Origin: Wuchereria bancrofti
Lineage: Eukaryota; Nematoda; Chromadorea; Rhabditida; Onchocercidae
Direction of reading: 5' to 3'
Assembly (NCBI GenBank): GCA_005281725.1
Contig: SSBO01000002.1
Span: forward strand, 854,845 to 918,844
DNA: 64,000 nt
Made by a program: the position numbers and the translations under genes. The notes under the pieces were generated by a model. The model was given only the letters and a program-made list of their open reading frames with translations, ran no database searches and was not told the DNA's origin. Positions 56,601-64,000 of this stretch are shown piece after piece (position 1 is the stretch's first letter; every line of letters begins with the position of its first letter).

Positions 56601-58313
56601 AATAATTCTTTAAATATAAATATATACATATATATTTTTTGCATATGCTATGATTATTTATTTCGTCGTCATGGTAATAATCGGATATAAAATATTTCAC
56701 TTTGGAAACTTTTTGTTTCCCCATATCTTTCCATTTTGATCATACGTAGATTATTGAAAAAGAAAAAAATTTGAAATGAAAAAGCAAATCAATCAGTGTT
56801 AACATCTTTTAATGACTTAATCATGTATTAAATGTAATGTTTTATACGGTTGATTTGAATAGATATTTTATTGTTTGATTCTTATTATTCAATATGTAAC
56901 AATGAAGTTAACGGGAAAAATATTTCCTTTTTTATCCATTTTTTTTTTCTATCAATGTTTATTTGTGTGTTTGTTTAGATATCTTATTCGTTTTTCTTTC
57001 TTATTTTACTAAAATTTTAGTGGTTCTTTTTTTTTTCAAGAAATTTTAAACAAAATTTAGTGAGCAATGTGTATGTGTTACTTGCATAATCATTAAAATG
57101 TTTTAAATGTTTTAAATGCAATTTGAGCTATACAAAGACTTTTTAAATTTTCTAATCTTTCTCGGCAAAAAAAGAAAAAAGGAAGGAAAGAAGAGGAAGA
57201 AGTGAAAAAAGAGCAAAGTATAAAATTGAAAATGTTACTTTCAGGAATAACGTTGCATATGACTGACTGAAAAAAGTGAAAATTGGAAATGATGGATTGA
57301 TTGATTTGATAGCTTCTAGAAGATGTAGGAATTGATAAAATGTTCACATTGAGGATATGAAATAAAAGAAAGAGTTCATTGCAAGAGTGTCTGTTGAATA
57401 ATGGTTGATTTATAGAAAATGTAAGTGAAAAAGTGATAATATTTTGTGTTTTCAAAAGGAAAAATTCAAATATTGAAATTATTAATTATTATAAATGTGT
57501 ATATTATATCGAAAATTAATTTCCGAAAATTAATTTTTTCTTTTCTTTCGCAACACTTTTTTTTCAGTTCTTTGTTTTCTGTTGAAAAAAGTAAGAAAGA
57601 TATTGTTGTGTTTTTTTTTTTCTTTTTCTCTCCCTCACTTTTTATGGAAATTAAAATGATGCAAATTACGATAATGAATTGAATGAAAGAGTTATAGAAA
57701 TTTGAAAATTTCAAAACGGATTGATAATATTGATAAGGGAGAGGGAGAGAGAAAGAAACGAACGGAAGTAAGAAAAGAAGGAGAAAAAGAATAAGGGAAA
57801 GGTAAGTTTATAGGTTACACAAAACGAGTAATATATTGTTGGTAAACCGGATGGATTTTTTTTTTTTTTTTTGGAAAAGTACTAAATTCCATTTTCATAC
57901 TTTAGTTTGTTATTGTGCTATGTTGTGTTCGCTTTCTTGACTTTTTCCTTTCTTTTTTTCTTGTTTTCTCTCTCACTAAAATTACGGAAGATAAAATGAA
58001 CTTAAACGTACGTAAAGAAAGGAGAGAAATTATGCTTTTCAATTTATATAATATGATTGAATAACGTTAGTTATATCTAAAAGATAATTGAGATACGATG
58101 TAATTCCCGGTTGTTTTTTTTTCTAATTACAATATTTGATTACATGAAATGTGTTCATAATGTAAATATATGTATGTTTACGTATACGTCTATATACGTA
58201 CGCTAACATATGAACAAATTAAACGTTGAAATAACTGAAAAGATACGCTAGTAAGCGCTAAAAATTAATAGCATAAAGAGTGAAAAGGAAGCAAATTAAA
58301 TGCAAACACACCC

Positions 58314-58344
<31 letters not shown>

Positions 58345-60063
58345 TATATATATGCGTATATTCATGCATGTATAATATAATATTATGTGGTCAAATAGAC
58401 GCAGACAGGTATTTATGACATTTGTGAAAGAGAATCAATAAATGAAAAAAAAAAAGTGAAATGTTGACAGTTATGAATGCGTATTATCCGTGTATGTATG
58501 TATGCGTGTGTGTGTGTGTGTGTGTTTGTGACGTGTATGTGTGTATTTATTGCAAAACGTTAATATGTATTATATGTGCTGTATGTGAATTGTGAATTGG
58601 AGCAAGGGGAAGAAGGTATATGTGATATGTGTGTGTATGTATGTATGTATGTGTTTGGTTAAAAAGAAAAGAATGAAAGAAGAGAATGGAATGAATTTCT
58701 GCCATCAATAATTGCTATTTTGATGGTTGTTGGATTGAAAGGAACACGGAATGTTTGAACTTTGTTGAGAAATAGAGGAAAATGAGAAGGATATGTTTTA
58801 GCTGTAAGATTGCTTGAAGTAGAGTAGTGATTACTACTGCAAAAATTGAATTGAATTGGAAAAGTGAGAAAGCATCAAATAGCAATGATAGTAAGTAGTA
58901 ATACATCCCGGCATTTTATCTACAAGCGGGGATAGAGGAGGGGAAGAGAGGAGACGAGAAGTGAAGAGAGAATAATTTTTCTTGAAAACTACTGCATGTA
59001 ATTTATATACATTACAAATTGTAACTCTAGGAAAAAGAGGAAATGATGAAAATGAAGAAGTAGAGAAAGATTGAATATAAGTGTGGAAGGGGAAGAAAAT
59101 TTCTTTTAAATTATATATATATGTATTTATTAAAAGAAATAAGATGGAACGGCTTTATCTATTTATCAATTGTTAATGAAGTGATTAAAAAGCTAATAAA
59201 TTAATACTTAATAGTAATGTTGATAATAAAGTATAATATGATGATCGAGATTTAGTGATAAATAATTGTAAGATTTAACTTTTTTTTTAATGTTTTTATA
59301 AATATTATTGGGAAATGATTGATTTCATTTTTACTACTGCTAATTTGAAGATATAAAATAATTGTGTAAAATTATTTTCGCTTACTTTTTTTCGTTTGCC
59401 AAATATTGCAAAAAAAAAAAGACCATATCGAAAAATTTACGCAATGTTTTTTTTTTAACGTTTCAATAATTAAACATTGACGACGTTTCATGCAGTTTGA
59501 AATTTTCACTGAAATTTTTGGCAACATTTCAAAGAAATAGCAGCATCGGCCATTAGCCATCATCGGCCAATCATATGACTATCGGAATTTGTTTATCTTT
59601 ATTTTTCTTTTCCCTCTTTTTAACATCCTCTATTCTAGAATATTTTGATTCAATTTTAACATTAAGTTCATTTGTAGTTCATAATTAGGACTTTATTCAT
59701 TTAGTTGGAAAAGTATATTTTGTAGAGAATGAAATGGAGGAGAAAGATGAGAAAGGTTACGAAGTTATTGATGAAAGGGAATAAAATTTGTTTCGTGGTT
59801 TGATTATTGGATGGGAGTGTATGAGAGTGAAGAGGAGAAGGAAAGGAAGCAAAGGGATTTCTCGTCCTGCATATTTCCAAAATACATTTCAATGCACACC
59901 ATGTGATTTGCGCTCATTATTTTCTCTTTTTATTTAACTTTTGTAGAATATTTGCCATGTTGTTAATTTATTAATTTTAAACTTACGAATATCATTTATG
60001 ATTATTCTATTCATTCAATTTGAATTTTATACTTTGTTCATTTAACCATTATAATAGATAGTG
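53605..60063. other. Large noncoding region between LIAS and DDX23
   Basis: About 6.5 kb lies between divergent genes without a convincing exon. It shows long T/A runs and a poly-G interruption (56241-56260). Purine-rich tracts on the + strand occur near 57161-57205, 57739-57803 and 58921-58970. CA/TA and TG/TATG microsatellites lie at 58320-58370 and 58497-58650. Reading frames here are low complexity. Some of it must hold the promoters of both genes. Confidence 0.6.
58314..58650. repeat. CA/TA and TG/TATG microsatellite cluster
   Basis: A CA run followed by TA repeats (about 58320-58352) and a TG run with tgta/tatg repeats (about 58490-58530 and 58627-58650). The CA and TG blocks are partly self-complementary and could form a large stem. 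Ordinary microsatellite origin is sufficient to explain them. Confidence 0.8.
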
Positions 60064-60165
60064 ATGATAGCTGGAAATGAATTGATCAAAAATTTCATCA
60101 TTTTAGAAAGAAAAGTGATAAAGAAGAAAAGAGAGAGAGAGAAGGAGGGAGAAAAAAAAAAAGAA

Positions 60166-63100
60166 ATGTCTACAACAAGAAAAGAACCATTAGCAATTGA
60201 AGAGTTAATTGCTAAAAAGAAGGAATTGGAAGAAGCAGAAACAAAGGTATTTATTTTCGTATATCATTATAAAATTTATCATGATAATGATTGTCAGATA
60301 GTTTTGTTATCAAAAAAAGAAAAAAAAATCATTCTATCAGCATCAATGTATATTAGTTGTCATTTTTTGGAATTTTAATATTACACTTCTCTATGTTGAT
60401 TTCGCAGTTTGTTATCGTGTTATCACTTATTATCATTTGTAATTGGTGGAATTAGTCTCTTTCAATGAAAATGGCTATATTAATCAACAAAAATTCAGCT
60501 ATTTATTTAAATCTATTTGTTAAATAGAGTAATCCTTTCCTCAATGATATTTATTTGCACAAATTTGGGCGTTATTTGTCATTATGTTACGAAACAAAAG
60601 GTTTTTTATCTTTTTTTGGCAGAATTCAAGCTAATTTGTCATCTTTTCCCCATGGGAACAGTTTTCTTCGATGATGATAATAAGCGTTTTTTGAGACTTT
60701 CGAAAGGTTTCCTAATTCGATAGAAAGTTTAACTTTTTCAAATATTTGACAATATTTTAAATCAGAGGAAAATGATGGCTATAAGGCCTTCACACCGTAA
60801 AAAGAGAAATTAAAGAAGTTGATAAGAGAAGAGTTACTGCAAGAAATTGAAAATGCTTTACTTGTTTATTAAGAGATTGTAATTGATATCTTAATCATAG
60901 ACATCAAATTAAAATTAAATATCATTTGATAAAGAATAGATGCTCACATTTTACTGTTTAATTGAAAAATTGACACGAAATGCATATGTGACAATTTGTC
61001 GTAATAGTTGTTAGGATTGTTAATAAAAATATCAAGCATCGTTTCTTTTGATTATGAATTAAGTTACTTATATTAGATATAGAATGAAAAGAATGTTGAA
61101 AAGAGAAATTATGCAAATAGAATAACAGTAAGTTATTTTGGTTACTTTATGTAAATGAATAATATGAGATTCATTTATTTCCTTCCTAAAATTAAAATAT
61201 CTCTTTATCTCATAGCAACATAGAATTAAAAGGAAAAAAAGTTAATAAAGCTTTAATATGATATTTTATGCATCCATCTGCAATAGTGCATTCATTTCAA
61301 AGCACTTCAATTTTGCTTTTGTTAAAAATTTCTGTGTATATCTTCAAATGGGATATCATGAAATAAATTTTATCAAAATTCTCTTTTCAAGAGTTATTTT
61401 ATATCTGTTATGAATTCAAGCGAAGTAATACTTTCATATTTGAGTTGCCATTTATTGCTAAGTAATTTTAATGCCTATAAATATTAAGTTAGGTATGATA
61501 AGAAAAATCATGTTATTTATTTGTTTTTTTTTTAAATTTTTAATTAGGAATAACAGGCACTGAATGATTATTATGTGAATGTTGGAAAATCAATTAACTG
61601 ATTTATTTATGTAATTCATTCTAATTAAAAAAAAGCAATAGTTAACGGCTTATCAATTTGTATAATGGATTAACATGTGTTGTTGAAACTTTTGAAATAT
61701 TTCTGAAATTTTTAAAATGAAAAAGATGTTTCTATTTTCTGTTAAAGATCAGTTGAAATATGAGCTAAGGAAGTAAAAGATTGGTAAAGTTTTGAAATAA
61801 GGATTATAGATAGATATTGAATTCTGATTTCTGCTGATGAATTGAGAATTACTACGAACCACAACTTAAAATCGACCTTCATTCATTTACTACTTTCAAG
61901 TATGAATTATAAAGTTTGCTAACAATTTATTTGTAAACATCTGAATCGAAAATACTTTCTAAATTATTTCATAACTCTGTCTGTAGAATATACAGAAATA
62001 TCGATAATGATTTTCGGCATTTAAATTTAAAATGGAAAGATTAAATCTGCCGAGTCTTTTCTTGTGTATTTTTTTTGCATCCTTTTCATGTCTTGCCATT
62101 TAATAGCTTTTGTCAGGTTTCGTTAGCTATTATTTGTATATCGTTATTAACTTTAATAAGTTGTAATTTCGGCGAAAACTCAATTGCTCTCCATTTTCTT
62201 GCTAATAAAATTTGCTCTAAGTTTATGTAAAAGTTTTGTAAAATTTTGAAATTTTATTCATGATTACATTATAGATGAAAAAGATAGACTAGAAACTTGA
62301 GAATTGGATGTGTTTGCTAGAATTAATTTGTTAAGAGCAAACAAATCGTTTTCTAAATTTTTATTATAACTATAGTTTTTTTTTTTTGTTAAATAGCTTT
62401 ATTATAACTATTTAACGTACAAATTTCTAGATAAAATTTTATGAGAAAACGAGGTTCATTTCTTTTTGGAGATATTCAATATTAGATATATCTAGAAAAT
62501 TGTTTAAATTTTAGGAAATTTTACGAACTTTATCAGATAGTAATAAGATTTCAAAATATTTTCCTGAAGACATTTCGTGAATTATGAATAGGATATGTTA
62601 TCTTCTGTACTCTTGCTAAACTGAAGAATGCCATTTGACTCCAAAGATTTGATAGAAAAGAGAATCCAAGATACAACTTTTTTTTTTCCAGAATTTTACA
62701 AGTTGAAAATATTTAGTGTATTGTATGCATATTGCATCTTTCGATATTATAACATTGAGAATATATACACATCTTTTGTAATATGACAATATTACATCAA
62801 TATTTTTTAATTCAACAAGGTGAAATTTTATTGCACCATTATTCAATTCATATTATAAATATCGATGTCATCGTGATTATGAAATTGGTATTTATGATAT
62901 AATACTGAAGAGAATATCATTATATGTATGTAATTTATATAATGGTGATCATTGTTTTATCATTAAGATTTTATCTCGTAGTTATTTGCAGCCAAAATTT
63001 TTAACACGTGCTGAACGTGAAGCTCTAGCATTGAAGAAACGTGAAGAACAAGTGGCAAAACAACGAGAAGCTCAAAAAGCATTGCTTGAAAAACGAAAAG

Positions 63101-63686
63101 CATTTATTCAAGATGCCAAAAGAGCAGGTTTAAAAATTTTTTCCCCAAATATTTCTGTGTGTTATTAGCTATTATCTTTAGATAAAATATGCTATAGTTT
63201 TGTAATTTTCATTCCTTATTTTGCACTATTAATCTGCATACTATTTATAGAAAAAGAACGTGATCGGGAACGTGAGAAGGAACGCAAAGATCGCGAACGT
63301 GAGCGTGAGCGTGAACGTGAACGTGAAAAAGACACGGAGCGTGATAAGGATCGTGAACGAGGACGTAGAAGTCGCAGTCGTGATCGAGAAGGTAAAAAGC
63401 TTTTGAGGAAAAGTTTTTTAATTGATAGAAAGCTTTTTTTTTTACCAAATTTTTTTGTTGGTTGCAAACAATTTTTGACTTTTATCGTCAGGTCGAAGAA
63501 GTAGAAGTCGAGAAAGGAGGAGTCGCAGTCGTGAAAGACGAAGTCGAAGTCGTGAACGACGTAGTCGTAGTCGTGAGAAACGTCAAGATGCGGAAAAAAT
63601 TGATCGTAATGGAGAAGTGAAAGATGAAAGAGAAACCGACAAAGATTTGGAGAAGCTTAATGAAGCTATCCGCCAGCGTTATCTTG
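60166..63686 (+). CDS. ddx-23: DDX23/PRP28-type spliceosomal DEAD-box helicase, N-terminal part only
   Basis: U5 snRNP-associated helicase that swaps U1 for U6 at the 5' splice site. Exons seen: 60166-60246, 62992-63127, 63251-63391, 63492-63686. The gene runs past the right edge, and the helicase core is not in the window. Seen: EPLAIEELIAKKKELEEAETKPKFLTRAERE, matching human [30 protein letters not shown]. An Arg-Glu and Arg-Ser dipeptide region follows (RERERERERE, RRSRSRERRSRSRE), then LEKLNEAIRQRYLG, matching the human HAIKERYLGG. Unlike the human protein, the RS region lies after the PKFL block, not before it. An upstream in-frame ATG at 60064 would add 34 residues. ATG 60166 gives the cleaner family start. 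The last donor seen appears to be GC (ttg|gcaagt). Intron 1 is 2.7 kb. Confidence 0.9.
60247..62991 (+). other. Long first intron of DDX23
   Basis: This is 2,745 bases, the longest intron in the window, AT-rich and without a recognisable gene. The short reading frames in it have no family resemblance. An additional upstream coding exon of DDX23 is unlikely because the flanking codons join directly into the conserved AETKPKFL. Confidence 0.6.
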
Positions 63687-64000
63687 GCAAGTTTTTGCTT
63701 TCAGAATTTTGGATTATTTCAGGTTTATATATTAAAGGTATTTCGAGTTTATTGTTATCTGGCCTGTAACTTTCAGTGTTGTTGCTGTATTCAATAAAAT
63801 TTTTAATTTCGAGTTTATTTTGAAATGCTATGGTAAATTTACAGATATTTATAATACAATCTTGAGAAACTGAAATAAGTTCATATGAATATTAAAGAAT
63901 TATAGTGAAGAAGGAACTATTTTGTTGTTCCATTTCTGCAATTTCGGGTTTTTTTAATATTCCATATAATGCTTACTTCACTTTACTGTTATTGCGTTTC

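Noticed and set aside
63216..63467. Arg/Ser-rich frame on the minus strand
   Set aside because: It is the antisense of the RE/RS repeats of DDX23, whose plus-strand frame continues across four phase-consistent exons.
63687..63737. A 15-base micro-exon (63723-63737) following the DDX23 GC donor
   Set aside because: It would keep frame, but it requires a 36-base intron and gives a residue order unlike the family. It cannot be supported without transcripts.

Overview
The window looks like nuclear DNA of a nematode, most likely a filarial (onchocercid) worm. The base composition is strongly AT-rich. Genes are split into many short exons with nematode-style TTTCAG acceptors. Several acceptors sit a few bases before a start codon, as expected for spliced-leader trans-splicing. 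The encoded proteins closely match animal and nematode families. Species cannot be settled from sequence alone. A 179-base N run and a single N between two near-identical 942-base copies show this is a draft assembly. LAYOUT. 1-9309: gene-poor AT-rich DNA with the assembly duplication, the gap and a small decamer repeat. 9310-17451 (+): a complete SERCA calcium ATPase, 17 coding exons, with an apparent alternative 3' exon. 17452-23019: gene-poor DNA. 23020-28165 (+): a polypeptide GalNAc-transferase with a ricin-type lectin tail and an unresolved stem exon. 29367-30958 (+): DENR. 32848-33848 (+): elongin B. 34392-38198 (+): UTP25/DIEXF. 38819-39236 (-): an ATOX1/CUC-1 copper chaperone whose intron carries, on the + strand, a let-7-like microRNA hairpin. 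40604-41160 (+): CDK2AP1/DOC-1, followed after only 49 bases by DPH7 (41210-43036, +). Three minus-strand genes follow: RGP1 (46102-43247), an unrecognised protein with cold-shock/OB-like segments (50030-47643), and lipoyl synthase LIAS (53598-50856). 53599-60063: about 6.5 kb of noncoding DNA with microsatellites and purine tracts between divergent genes. 60166 to the right edge (+): the N-terminal part of the spliceosomal helicase DDX23/PRP28, cut by the window end. THEMES. Most products are housekeeping: ER calcium, O-glycosylation, translation (DENR; DPH7 acting on diphthamide of eEF2), ribosome biogenesis, ubiquitin ligase and transcription elongation, copper delivery, chromatin, Rab6 GEF, lipoate synthesis and splicing. 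They do not form one pathway. The observations most worth follow-up are the let-7-seed hairpin, the SERCA alternative C-terminus at the same protein position as vertebrate SERCA2 splicing, two GC-type splice donors, and the tight CDK2AP1-DPH7 junction. All gene models are hand-built from reading frames and GT/AG signals. Exon phases were checked for consistency, but no transcripts were available.
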